Shown: piece after piece, positions 55,702 to 64,000 of the stretch | Numbering within the stretch: position 1 is the first letter of the stretch | How the letters are laid out: every line of letters begins with the position of its first letter | NCBI RefSeq assembly: GCF_900113435.1 | Contig: NZ_FOPG01000002.1 | Span: 1 to 64,000 of the forward strand | Direction of reading: 5' to 3' | Origin: Sulfitobacter dubius | Lineage (GTDB): Bacteria > Pseudomonadota > Alphaproteobacteria > Rhodobacterales > Rhodobacteraceae | Length of the DNA stretch: 64,000 bases | Position numbers and translations under genes: made by a program | Notes under the pieces: generated by a model | What the model was told of the DNA's origin: nothing | Seen by the model: the letters and a program-made list of their open reading frames with translations, nothing else | The model's database searches: none

Positions 55702-55765
55702 CTTCATCTTTTCAAAAATACCCGCGGGGGAATCGCGCCCTCGGCGCGATGGGGGCAGAGCCCCC
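55702..55765 (-). repeat. Intergenic terminator-like repeat, copy 2
   Basis: Reverse complement of this 64-base stretch matches 11679-11742 at 57 positions. It keeps the hairpins GGGGGC-TCT-GCCCCC and GCGCC-GAG-GGCGC, where the second hairpin's arms differ from copy 1 in a compensating way, then CCCGCGGG and TATTTTT. It lies in the spacer between convergent genes. Confidence 0.8.
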
Positions 55766-55796
55766 CTGCTACCTCCGCTCAGTCAACGACGCCTGC

Positions 55797-57377
55797 TTAT
55801 CCGGCCGCCTGCAACAACGCCCGCGTGTACTCGGTTTGGGGGTTGTCATAAAGCGCATCAACGTCGCCATACTCGACCACATCACCGCGCTTCATCACCA
55901 TCACCTTATGCGACATGGCGCGCACGACCTTCAGGTCGTGGCTGATGAATAAATAGGCCAGCCCGTATTTCACCTGCAGACGCCGCAACAAATCAACGAT
56001 CTGCACCTGTACCGTCATGTCCAACGCAGAGGTCGGCTCATCGAGCACCAAAAGCTTGGGTCGCAAAACCATGGCGCGGGCAATGGCGATACGCTGGCGC
56101 TGCCCACCTGAAAATTCATGCGGGTAGCGGTCCATCGTCAAGGGGTCGAGACCAACCTCCAGCATAACTTCCGCCACCACCTCCCGGCGGTCGCGGCCCT
56201 TATCCACTTTATGAATCGCCAGCCCTTCCGAGATGATCTGAAAACAGGTCATACGCGGGCTGAGCGAGCCAAAGGGATCTTGGAACACGATCTGCATGTC
56301 AGCACGTAGCTTCCGCAGTTGCCGGGTGGACCATTTACGCACATCCTCGCCGCGAAAGGTCACCTCCCCTTCCGAACCGATGAGCCGCATGATCGCCAGC
56401 GCCAGCGTGGTCTTTCCAGACCCGCTTTCGCCGACGATGCCCAGCGTCTCGCCCGCGCGAACTGAAAAGCTGGTGTCATTGACGGCCTGTACATGCCCCA
56501 CGGTGCGGCGCAGCAGCCCCTTCTGGATCGGAAACCAGACCTTGAGATTGTCGGTGCGCAGCACCTCGGGCGCATCCTCAGCTACAGGCTCAGGAGAGCC
56601 CGTCGGCTCGGCACTCAGCAGTTTGCGAGTGTAAGGGTGCTGCGGGTTATCAAAAATCTCAGCCGTGGGGCCTTCCTCGACCACCACGCCCTTTTGCATC
56701 ACAAACACGCGGTCGGCGATGCGTCGCACGATGCCAAGGTCATGGGTGATGAACAAAAGCCCCATACCCATCTGATCCTTAAGGTCTTTCAAAAGATCAA
56801 GGATCTGCGCCTGAATGGTCACATCCAGCGCCGTTGTTGGCTCATCTGCGATCAGGATGTCAGGCTTGTTGGCCAGCGCCATGGCGATCATCACGCGCTG
56901 CCGTTGCCCCCCTGAGAGTTGGTGAGGATAGGCCCCCATGCGGCTTTCCGCGTCGTTGATCCCGACCTGTTCTAGCAAGCTTAGCACCCGCGCACGGGCT
57001 TCTGCGCCTTGCAGCCCTTGGTGTAGCGCCAGTGATTCCGCCAACTGCTTTTCGATTGTGTGCAGCGGATTGAGCGAGGTCATCGGTTCTTGGAAGATAA
57101 AGGAGATGTCGTTGCCGCGCACCTTGCGCAGCAGCGTATCATCCGCGCCGATCATCTGCTGCCCGTCATAGGTGACCGACCCACTGACCCGCGCGCTATC
57201 GCCCAAGAGCGACACGGTAGAGAGCGCCGAGACAGACTTGCCCGAACCGCTTTCACCCACCAGCGCCACAGTCTCACCGCGGTTCACGGCAAAGCTCACT
57301 CCGCGCACGGCGGGAATCAGTTGACCGTCCTGCCGGAAGGAGACTTGCAGGTCTTTGACGTCCAATAGCGCGGTCAC
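55797..57377 (-). CDS. yejF: ABC transporter fused dual ATPase, YejF-like
   Basis: A 526-residue protein with two ABC ATPase domains in one chain. Walker A motifs are [11 protein letters not shown] (first) and [11 protein letters not shown] (second), each followed by [16 protein letters not shown] signatures and Walker B. This is the YejF form that drives peptide (microcin C-type) import. It overlaps yejE by four bases (ATGA). Products act at the inner membrane. Confidence 0.95.
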   Translation of the reverse strand: MTALLDVKDLQVSFRQDGQLIPAVRGVSFAVNRGETVALVGESGSGKSVSALSTVSLLGDSARVSGSVTYDGQQMIGADDTLLRKVRGNDISFIFQEPMTSLNPLHTIEKQLAESLALHQGLQGAEARARVLSLLEQVGINDAESRMGAYPHQLSGGQRQRVMIAMALANKPDILIADEPTTALDVTIQAQILDLLKDLKDQMGMGLLFITHDLGIVRRIADRVFVMQKGVVVEEGPTAEIFDNPQHPYTRKLLSAEPTGSPEPVAEDAPEVLRTDNLKVWFPIQKGLLRRTVGHVQAVNDTSFSVRAGETLGIVGESGSGKTTLALAIMRLIGSEGEVTFRGEDVRKWSTRQLRKLRADMQIVFQDPFGSLSPRMTCFQIISEGLAIHKVDKGRDRREVVAEVMLEVGLDPLTMDRYPHEFSGGQRQRIAIARAMVLRPKLLVLDEPTSALDMTVQVQIVDLLRRLQVKYGLAYLFISHDLKVVRAMSHKVMVMKRGDVVEYGDVDALYDNPQTEYTRALLQAAG

Positions 57378-58480
57378 GAAAAGGTCTTTCTGGGGTCGAA
57401 TGCGTCGCGGATACCTTCAAAGATGAAGACCAGCAGCGACAGCATGATGGCAAAGGTAAAGAAGGCCGAAAAGGCCAACCAAGGCGCTTGCAGGTTCTGC
57501 TTGGCCTGTAGCGTCAACTCCCCCAGCGACGGGGCCGAGGACGGCAGGCCGAAGCCAAGGAAATCGAGCGTCGCCAGCGTGGAGATCGTGCCGGTGATGA
57601 TGAACGGCAGCATCGTGAGCGTCGCCACCATCGCGTTCGGCAGCATGTGGCGCAGCATGATCGTGCCGTTTCTCACACCAAGCGCGCGAGCGGCGCGGAC
57701 GTATTCAAGGTTACGCGCCCGCAGGAACTCGGCCCGCACCACGCCCACCAGCGCAGTCCATGAGAAGAGCACCAGCAGGATCACCAAAAGCCAGAAACTT
57801 CGGCCCAGTATCGCGAACATGATGATGATGACGTAGAGCGACGGGGTCGAGGACCAGATTTCAATGATGCGCTGGAAGATCAGATCGAGCCAGCCGCCGA
57901 AGAAACCCTGCACCGCGCCCGCGAGGATGCCGATGATTGAAGCCGCCCCCGTGACGATCAGCGTGAACACCACCGACAGTCGGAAACCGTGAATGACCCG
58001 CGCCATGACATCGCGTTTGGTGCCATCGGTGCCGAGCCAATTCTGCCCATTGGGCGGCAGCGGGGCAGCACCAGGGCGGTCGACGGCGGTGTTGAAGGAA
58101 TAGGGAATGACCGGCCAGAGTGCCCAGCCCTTGTCGATCGCTTCGCCCTCAATTTCGCCATCTTCCGCATCGAGGATATAGCCCTCGGGATCGTCGAAAC
58201 AGGCATCCAATCCGCCAGTGGCAATGAGGCATTGCACCTCCGGATCGCGATAGGCAGCCTCGGTCTGGAAGTCGCCGCCAAAGGCGGTCTCTGGGTAGAA
58301 GTTAAAGATCGGCGTGTAATACTCGCCGCGATAGCTCACCAAGATCGGCTTGTCGTTGGCCACAAATTCAGCAAAGAGCGAAATGCCGAAAAGGATCGCG
58401 AAAATCCACAGCGACCAATAGGCTCGCCGGTTCGCAGTGAAATTGCGCCAGCGGCGCTGGTTCAGGGGGGACAGCGCCAT
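57374..58480 (-). CDS. yejE: ABC transporter permease YejE
   Basis: A 368-residue inner-membrane permease of the oligopeptide type. An N-terminal helix is followed by a periplasmic loop and the permease core with the EAA region ARALGVRNGTIMLRHMLPNA. Its start overlaps the yejB stop by one base (TGATG) and its stop overlaps yejF, so the set is translationally coupled. Confidence 0.94.
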   Translation of the reverse strand: MALSPLNQRRWRNFTANRRAYWSLWIFAILFGISLFAEFVANDKPILVSYRGEYYTPIFNFYPETAFGGDFQTEAAYRDPEVQCLIATGGLDACFDDPEGYILDAEDGEIEGEAIDKGWALWPVIPYSFNTAVDRPGAAPLPPNGQNWLGTDGTKRDVMARVIHGFRLSVVFTLIVTGAASIIGILAGAVQGFFGGWLDLIFQRIIEIWSSTPSLYVIIIMFAILGRSFWLLVILLVLFSWTALVGVVRAEFLRARNLEYVRAARALGVRNGTIMLRHMLPNAMVATLTMLPFIITGTISTLATLDFLGFGLPSSAPSLGELTLQAKQNLQAPWLAFSAFFTFAIMLSLLVFIFEGIRDAFDPRKTFS

Positions 58481-59571
58481 CAGCCTTCCCTCTTCTCAAA
58501 GTCGATGCGCGGATCGACGAGCACATACATCATGTCCGACAGGATGCCGACGACGAGGCCGATGAGACCAAAGATAAACAGCGTGCCAAAGACGATTGGA
58601 TAATCGCGGGCTACCGCTGCCTCAAAACCCAAGCGGCCCAGACCGTCGAGACTAAAGATCGTCTCGATGATGATCGAGCCGCCGAAGAAGACCGAGATGA
58701 AGACCGCCGGGAAACTGGCGATCACGATCAGCATCGCGTTACGGAAGACGTGCCCGTAAAGCACCTTGCGCTCTGACAGGCCCTTGGCGCGGGCGGTAAT
58801 GACATATTGCTTTTTGATCTCATCCAGAAAGCTGTTCTTGGTCAGCAGCGTCAGCGTCGCAAAGGCCGAAATCGTCGAAGCCAGCACCGGCAGGGTGATG
58901 TGCCAGAAATAATCGGCCACCTTGCCCAAGGGGCTCAGGCTATCGAAATTGTCCGAGGTCAGGCCGCGTAGGGGGAAGACCTGCCAATAAGACCCGCCAG
59001 CAAAAAGCACCAAGAGCAGGATCGCGAACAGAAACCCGGGGATCGCATAGGCGGCGATGATCGCGCCCGAAGTCCATGTGTCAAAGCGGCTGCCGTCGCG
59101 CACGGCTTTGCGGATGCCGAGCGGGATTGAGATCAAGTGTGCAATGAGCGTCGACCACAGCCCCAGCGTGATCGACACGGGCAGCTTTTCCTTGATCAGA
59201 TCAATCACCCCAATGGAGCGGAAATAACTCTCGCCAAAATCCAGCCGCACGTAGTTCCACAGCATGTGCAAGAACCGCTCGACGGGCGGTTTGTCGAAGC
59301 CGAATTCCTTCTCCAATTCCTCGATCAACTCAGGCGGTAGCCCGCGGGCGCCGACATAGGTGCTGTCAGACCCGCGCGCCATAGTATCAACCCCAGCGTC
59401 ATTGTTGCCCCCGGCAAAACCGCCAAAGACATCGCCGCCGCCCTGAATACGGGCGATGGCCTGCTCTACCGGGCCACCGGGGACGAATTGCACCAAGGCA
59501 AAGTTAACCAACATGATCCCAAGCAACGTCGGAATCACCAGCAACAGCCGTCTGAGAATATATGCACCCAT
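58480..59571 (-). CDS. yejB: ABC transporter permease YejB
   Basis: A 363-residue permease with about six helices and the EAA-loop [21 protein letters not shown] low-complexity stretch [17 protein letters not shown] follows the first helix, longer than in E. coli YejB. It follows yejA by nine bases and is coupled to yejE. Confidence 0.94.
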   Translation of the reverse strand: MGAYILRRLLLVIPTLLGIMLVNFALVQFVPGGPVEQAIARIQGGGDVFGGFAGGNNDAGVDTMARGSDSTYVGARGLPPELIEELEKEFGFDKPPVERFLHMLWNYVRLDFGESYFRSIGVIDLIKEKLPVSITLGLWSTLIAHLISIPLGIRKAVRDGSRFDTWTSGAIIAAYAIPGFLFAILLLVLFAGGSYWQVFPLRGLTSDNFDSLSPLGKVADYFWHITLPVLASTISAFATLTLLTKNSFLDEIKKQYVITARAKGLSERKVLYGHVFRNAMLIVIASFPAVFISVFFGGSIIIETIFSLDGLGRLGFEAAVARDYPIVFGTLFIFGLIGLVVGILSDMMYVLVDPRIDFEKREG

Positions 59572-59580
59572 TAGGTCGCT

Positions 59581-61512
59581 TTACCGCAAGGCGCCCGAGG
59601 CGCGCAATTGTTCTGCGCCCTCTTTATCGTACCACCAGAAATCAAGGTAACCCAAGGCATAGGCCGGAATCTCTTCGGGGTGGTCGTATTGATCGTAGTA
59701 GGCGACCCAATAGCTGTCGTTGTACCACGTCGGGATCATGAAAAATTCATGCCGCAGCGCCCGGTCAAGCGCCATAAGGGCGGCGTCTTCTTCCTCGGCT
59801 GTTTCAGCGTCTAGTGAGGCTTCGATAATCGCGTCCACCATCGGGCTGGCCAGACCAGAAGGGTTAAAGAGCGAGAATTCAGCCGCCTCAGACCCGTAGC
59901 GTTGCGACAACCCCGTACCGGTGCCAAGGAAGGCCGCGTAGGCATCGTAGATCATGTCGTAGTCGCGATCACGCTCGCGGGCAGTGTATTGCGAACTGTC
60001 CACCTTCTCGAGCCGGGCGTCGATGCCGATAGATGTCAGATTGCCCACGAAATTCTCAATCACGGCAGAAATCGTTGGAGAGCCGGAGGAGTTCATTAGG
60101 AAGTTCAGTCGCAGCGGCTCACCCGCCTCGTTGACGCGCATGCCGTTCTGCACGGTCCAGCCCGCCTCTTCCAAGAGCTTGGAGGCTTGCCGCGCGTTGC
60201 GACGGTCCAGCAGGCGACTGGAATCGGAGGTATGCGGCACCACGGCAGGCTCGCTCAGCATCTCAGCAGGCACCAGATCACCCAGGCTTTCCAGCAGCGC
60301 CAGTTCCGCCCCTTCGGGTGCGCCTTGCGCCATCAGCGGTGTGTCTTGGGTAAAGGAGGCGCGGTGGTTGAACAGCCCGTATTGCAGCGACTCGTTCGTC
60401 CACTCAAAGTTAAACATCAGCGCCACGGCTTCGCGCACGGCACGGTCCTGCAGCGCCTCACGTCCAAGATTGAAGATGATACCCGAGGGCGTAGGGGGCG
60501 AGCCGTCGGGCAGTTCCGCTTTCACGATATCGCCGTCGGTTACCTTGGAAAAGTCATATCCCGTCGCCCATTTCTTGGAATCGCCCTCAGCCCGGAAGGT
60601 GTATTCGCCTGCCTTAAACGCCTCAAACGCCGAGGTGTCGTCGCTGATGATCTCAAGTCGGATACGATCAAAATTCATGCGCCCGCGGTTAATCGGCAGG
60701 TCTTTCCCCCAATAGTCGGGATTGCGTTTCAGGACGATCCGTTTGGTCAGATCGACGCTATCTACCATATAAGCACCCGATCCGGGGGGCGGGTCCATCC
60801 AGCTGTCTTTCAGGCCATTGCCGGTCTCTTCAAACCACGCTTTCGGCCATGCAGGCACGCCGCCTACCGTCTCAATCAAGCTGCGGCGCGAGATGCCGTC
60901 AGCAAAGGTAAATTTGACAGTGTGGTCGTCCAGCGCCTCGACCTTGGGGATGCGCTTGCGCACTGCGTCGGCATAGGATTTCAGCCCCTCGTCCAAGAGT
61001 AGGTTGTGCGAGAATACGATGTCATGTGCGGTGACCGGGGTGCCGTCCGAAAACTGCGCCTCGGGGCGCATGTTGAAGATCACCCATGATTTATCTTCAG
61101 GGTACTCAAGACTTTCGCACAGCAGACAATAGCTCTCGCCATAGACATCTGCGGGCAGTGGCTCTCCGCTTGGCGCTTCGCCCAAAAGGCTCTCAAAGCC
61201 AAAGATCGAAAACAAATGCGCACGGCCCTTGCCGGAATAGGGGTTCATAGAATCGAGCGTGCCGACGAAGGGCAGCGAAATTTCACCCCCTTTGGGGGCA
61301 TCGGGGTTCACATAGTCGAAATGCTCAAAATTCTCCGGGTATGTCAGATCACCGTAAAAGGAATAACCGTGGCTTTTGATGACCTTCTGCTCCTGCGCCG
61401 TTGCTGAACCTGCCAACAAAACAAGCACCGATATCGTCATCGTCGTTAACCATAGTGGAAGGGGGGCAAGGGCCGATGGACGGGTCGCGGCGCGGGTCTG
61501 GGCACGGGGCAT
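59581..61512 (-). CDS. yejA: ABC transporter periplasmic binding protein YejA
   Basis: A 643-residue solute-binding protein of the SBP_bac_5 family. The signal peptide ends near SATAQEQKV. Segments HGYSFYGDLTYPENFEHFDYVNPDAPKGG and NPYSGKGRAHLF match YejA. The start at 61512 is set by AAGGAG seven bases before it; the longer in-frame start lacks one. It is the first gene of yejABEF. YejABEF imports peptides and the antibiotic microcin C in enterobacteria; the natural ligand here is unknown. Confidence 0.94.
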   Translation of the reverse strand: MPRAQTRAATRPSALAPLPLWLTTMTISVLVLLAGSATAQEQKVIKSHGYSFYGDLTYPENFEHFDYVNPDAPKGGEISLPFVGTLDSMNPYSGKGRAHLFSIFGFESLLGEAPSGEPLPADVYGESYCLLCESLEYPEDKSWVIFNMRPEAQFSDGTPVTAHDIVFSHNLLLDEGLKSYADAVRKRIPKVEALDDHTVKFTFADGISRRSLIETVGGVPAWPKAWFEETGNGLKDSWMDPPPGSGAYMVDSVDLTKRIVLKRNPDYWGKDLPINRGRMNFDRIRLEIISDDTSAFEAFKAGEYTFRAEGDSKKWATGYDFSKVTDGDIVKAELPDGSPPTPSGIIFNLGREALQDRAVREAVALMFNFEWTNESLQYGLFNHRASFTQDTPLMAQGAPEGAELALLESLGDLVPAEMLSEPAVVPHTSDSSRLLDRRNARQASKLLEEAGWTVQNGMRVNEAGEPLRLNFLMNSSGSPTISAVIENFVGNLTSIGIDARLEKVDSSQYTARERDRDYDMIYDAYAAFLGTGTGLSQRYGSEAAEFSLFNPSGLASPMVDAIIEASLDAETAEEEDAALMALDRALRHEFFMIPTWYNDSYWVAYYDQYDHPEEIPAYALGYLDFWWYDKEGAEQLRASGALR

Positions 61513-61652
61513 AGGGCACTCCTTGGCGTGGCATAGTCCGGATCGTAGCGTCATGTAGGCTAACGCTGTGACGCGCCAAGATACAAGTTGCGAATATGTA
61601 AGGTTTGGGTCCAGCGGCGGTGTGTCGCGGATGTCGCGATGCGCCCCCGGCG

Positions 61653-62474
61653 TTATTTACCGTCGATTGTGCGGATCAATGCGTTGATCTCATCCGCCAG
61701 CACCTCTGGGTGATCTTCGGGGGTGAAATGCTTACCCTCCGCGATCCGGCGCAGCGGCGCGCTCAAGTCTTTCGCCAAGCGCTCACCATATTCGATCTTT
61801 TGGAAATCATCCGCCGCCCCCCAGACGATCCGCGCCGGGATATTGAGTGTAGGAAGCTTGTCTGCGATGGCCTTTGTATCTTCCACATCCAATGACTGCG
61901 CCTGCCGCACAAATGCCTCTGCCTCTCCGTGACGTGCGTAGTGCGGGGCGTGCGCGTCAAAGGCGGCCTCTGCGGCAGCGTCAGTTACATGGCCTTTCGA
62001 GAACATCGTTTTTAGCAGTTTGTGGAATGAACCATCTGGCGCATGTTTCGTCACGCTGCCGGTTGTGGCCACCGCGCTGACCAAAGGTACGGGCCATGAA
62101 TCATAGCTGATCGCATTGGTCAGCAGCAGCCCGCTTACCATTTCAGGGTGGCGCACCGCTGCGATCTGCGCAACGCCGCCGCCAAGGTCATGGGCGGCAA
62201 GCACCGCACGGTCAATGCCTTGGTCGCGCATCCATGCGACCAAGTAATCCGCCTGTGCTGAAACCGAAATATCGCGTCCTTCGCCCTGCGGGATTGACTC
62301 GCCATAGCCCGGCATTTCCCAAGCAAGAACACGTCGGCCCTGAATTTTCGGCGCAACATCACGCCAAAGCGCGGGACATGTAGGAATACCGTGGAGCAGG
62401 ATGACAGGATCCCCCGCCCCCGTCTCTTCCCAACGCATTTCGATTCCATCGACCGTAGATGTGTGACTTTGCAT
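61653..62474 (-). CDS. Alpha/beta hydrolase with Asp nucleophile
   Basis: A 273-residue alpha/beta hydrolase. HGIP (28-31) forms the oxyanion hole, and the nucleophile elbow AAHDLGGG carries Asp96 rather than serine; the catalytic His is in EGKHFTPEDHP. An Asp nucleophile points to the epoxide hydrolase/haloalkane dehalogenase group. It lies between yejA and the cycM terminator on the minus strand. Substrate unknown. Confidence 0.88.
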   Translation of the reverse strand: MQSHTSTVDGIEMRWEETGAGDPVILLHGIPTCPALWRDVAPKIQGRRVLAWEMPGYGESIPQGEGRDISVSAQADYLVAWMRDQGIDRAVLAAHDLGGGVAQIAAVRHPEMVSGLLLTNAISYDSWPVPLVSAVATTGSVTKHAPDGSFHKLLKTMFSKGHVTDAAAEAAFDAHAPHYARHGEAEAFVRQAQSLDVEDTKAIADKLPTLNIPARIVWGAADDFQKIEYGERLAKDLSAPLRRIAEGKHFTPEDHPEVLADEINALIRTIDGK

Positions 62475-62550
62475 GGCGCGTCTCCTTTCGGTGTGGACGT
62501 TTCATTGCCCAACACCTGCCACAAGAAGTCGTTCCACCCGCCAAAAACGC

Positions 62551-62576
62551 AAAAGCCGCCCCTTAGGGCGGCTTTT
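62551..62576 (-). terminator. Rho-independent terminator after cycM
   Basis: AAAAGCCGCCC (62551-62561) pairs with GGGCGGCTTTT (62566-62576) around a 4-base loop, with Ts beyond on the minus strand. It separates cycM from the downstream hydrolase gene. Confidence 0.88.
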
Positions 62577-62598
62577 ACTCACGCATTGCAGCGTAGAC

Positions 62599-63099
62599 CT
62601 AGTTGGAAACGCTTTGCAGGTAGGCGATCACGTCAGCGCGGTCTTCGACTTTACGCAGACCGGCGAAACCCATGGTGGTGCCCGGAGCATAGCCTTTGGG
62701 GCTCGTAAGGAAGGCGCTCAGCTCTTCCGGGGTCCAGCTTCCGTCGAGCGAGGTCAACGCACCGGAGTAGCCGAAATCACCAACGGCGGCGATGTCACGG
62801 CCAACCACACCGTCAAGGTGCGGACCAACTGCGTTGGACCCGTCAACCTTGTGGCAGGCGGCGCATTTGCGGAACACTTTGGAGCCGCTGTCGGCATCGG
62901 CTTCGGCCATCACAGCAGCAAAATCGATCTCTTCGCCGCCTTCGTCACCGCCGGCGTCCGCCACTTCGATCACATAGGACGCTTCCCCATGAGCATCGGC
63001 ATGGTAAATCTCTTCACCCGCCCATTTGCCCAGCAGAAGCACCAACCAGGCGCCGAATACGCCGGCTGCGATTTTTGTCAGGGTCATTGTATCGAACAT
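62599..63099 (-). CDS. cycM: Membrane-anchored class I cytochrome c, CycM-like
   Basis: A 166-residue cytochrome c. An uncleaved N-terminal helix (about 8-25) is followed by an acidic linker and a heme domain with CAACH (79-83) and the distal Met in PGTTMGFAG near 142. It resembles CycM/cytochrome c-552 proteins that shuttle electrons from bc1 to the aa3 oxidase. It is divergent from the prephenate dehydratase gene across about 155 bases. Confidence 0.94.
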   Translation of the reverse strand: MFDTMTLTKIAAGVFGAWLVLLLGKWAGEEIYHADAHGEASYVIEVADAGGDEGGEEIDFAAVMAEADADSGSKVFRKCAACHKVDGSNAVGPHLDGVVGRDIAAVGDFGYSGALTSLDGSWTPEELSAFLTSPKGYAPGTTMGFAGLRKVEDRADVIAYLQSVSN

Positions 63100-63253
63100 G
63101 CGTCAGGGTCCATCACTTGGTATTGGTACCATGGGCGGGCCATGGTTCTTGGCATCGTTGCCCGCGTATCTATTGCTTTCCCTTGGCGCAGGCAAGGTGT
63201 AGTTACCGCGACCAATTGCCCTTCCCCGCGCCTTTTGCAGCAGGATACGATCC

Positions 63254-64000
63254 ATGACCCCCCAGACCACGCCCCGCATCGCCTTTCAGGGGGCCCTTGG
63301 CTCCTATAGTCATGAGGCTTGCATTCGCGCTTGCCCCGACATGGAACCGGTGCCGTGCCAATCGTTCGAAGGGGTTTTTCGCGCGGTCAGCGAGGGTCGT
63401 GCGGATCTGGCGATGTTGCCCGTGGAAAACACCACATACGGGCGCGTCGCAGATATTCACCGGCTGCTGCCCGAAAGCGGGCTGCATATCATCGGCGAGG
63501 CCTTTGTGCGGGTGCGCATCGCCTTGATGGCCCGCCCCGGTGTGGCACTGGAAGACATCAAACATGTTCGCGCGCATCTGGTGTTGCTGCCGCAGGCCCG
63601 CAGCTTCTTGCAAGAACACGGCATCACGTCCGAGCCAGCCGCTGATTCCGCCGGGGCCGCTACCGAATTGGCCGCCACCGAAGGCAGCACCGATGGGGTG
63701 CTGGCCGGTGAGGTCGCGGCAGAGATCAACGGCCTTAACGTGCTGGCCCGTGACATTGAGGATATGGACCACAACACCACCCGCTTTTTGCTGATGGCGC
63801 CCGAGATTGATCTCAGCCGCAGGGCCGAGCGGATGCTGACCACCTTTGTCTTTGAGGTGCGCAACATCCCCGCCGCCCTATACAAAGCGATGGGCGGTTT
63901 CGCGACCAACGGTGTAAACATGACCAAGCTGGAAAGCTATATGGTCGGCGGTTCCTTCACCGCGACACAGTTCTACGCCGACATTGAAGGCCACCCCGAA
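63254..64000 (+). CDS. pheA: Prephenate dehydratase, C-terminus beyond window edge
   Basis: The first 249 residues of a stand-alone prephenate dehydratase that makes phenylpyruvate for Phe synthesis. The PDT domain has FQGALGSYSHEA at the N-terminus and the catalytic TTRFLL near 176. The ACT domain begins near TFVFEVRNIPAALYKAMGGF and its Phe-binding GALV/ESRP motif reads KLESYM. AGGATACGATCC precedes the ATG at 63254. The gene continues past 64000. Confidence 0.94.
   Translation, partial: MTPQTTPRIAFQGALGSYSHEACIRACPDMEPVPCQSFEGVFRAVSEGRADLAMLPVENTTYGRVADIHRLLPESGLHIIGEAFVRVRIALMARPGVALEDIKHVRAHLVLLPQARSFLQEHGITSEPAADSAGAATELAATEGSTDGVLAGEVAAEINGLNVLARDIEDMDHNTTRFLLMAPEIDLSRRAERMLTTFVFEVRNIPAALYKAMGGFATNGVNMTKLESYMVGGSFTATQFYADIEGHPE

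Overview
The window looks like ordinary chromosome from a Rhodobacteraceae bacterium of the Roseobacter group. Base composition is GC-rich, and several arrangements typical of these alphaproteobacteria are present: chvI-chvG-hprK-rapZ-EIIA-HPr divergent from pckA, etfB-etfA-3-hydroxybutyryl-CoA dehydrogenase, an F0 ATP synthase operon separate from F1 with both b and b' subunits, the division regulator MipZ, and the rpsP-rimM-trmD-rplS-rpmE ribosome block. I cannot fix the genus from sequence alone. No phage, plasmid, transposase, CRISPR array or obvious island is visible.

Layout. 1-7.9 kb: truncated tuf, a lipoprotein, a cytochrome P450, parC, an SH3 envelope protein, an SDR, and a HIG1-like membrane protein coupled to the cobalamin adenosyltransferase. 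8-11.7 kb: electron-transfer flavoprotein and 3-hydroxybutyryl-CoA dehydrogenase. 11.7-17.1 kb: a seven-gene minus-strand run joining the ChvIG envelope-stress system to a regulatory PTS and an acyltransferase. 17.5-24.6 kb: pckA, two unusual DNA-binding proteins, smc and a lipoprotein. 24.7-27.4 kb: F0 ATP synthase. 27.6-30.7 kb: ArsR and LysR regulators, a 25-residue membrane peptide, an EamA exporter and an azoreductase. 30.9-39.1 kb: a translation block (ffh, chorismate mutase, rpsP, bluB, rimM, a sulfotransferase-like gene, trmD, rplS, rpmE) followed by mipZ. 39.1-50.6 kb: a homogentisate/aromatic catabolic region with its MarR regulator, an orphan Tat-exported binding protein, and a small convergent operon (acetamidase/formamidase, Gfo/Idh oxidoreductase, thioesterase). 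50.7-55.6 kb: one CAT-anticodon tRNA, an SDR lacking its catalytic lysine, an RsmC-like methyltransferase, clpS, a HAD phosphatase and a D,D-carboxypeptidase with a SPOR domain. 55.8-61.5 kb: a complete yejABEF-type peptide importer. 61.6-64 kb: an alpha/beta hydrolase, a membrane-anchored cytochrome c and the start of prephenate dehydratase.

How genes work together. ChvI/ChvG, HprK, HPr, EIIA and RapZ form a permease-free phosphorelay placed next to the gluconeogenic enzyme pckA. HmgA and FahA carry out two of the three homogentisate ring-opening steps; the isomerase between them is not in the window. The flavin monooxygenase, DUF2783 protein and MBL-fold protein in the same operon probably feed or modify that pathway. 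BluB and the adenosyltransferase both serve cobalamin biosynthesis from separate loci.

I found no clearly new defence or mobile system. The best leads are an MBL-fold protein that has lost all its second-metal ligands while staying in the homogentisate operon, a repeated 64-nt terminator-like element present in two copies, very small membrane proteins with good ribosome-binding sites or translational coupling, a sulfotransferase-like gene locked into the rimM-trmD operon, and an SDR whose catalytic lysine is serine. Everything here comes from reading the sequence; no database search was run.
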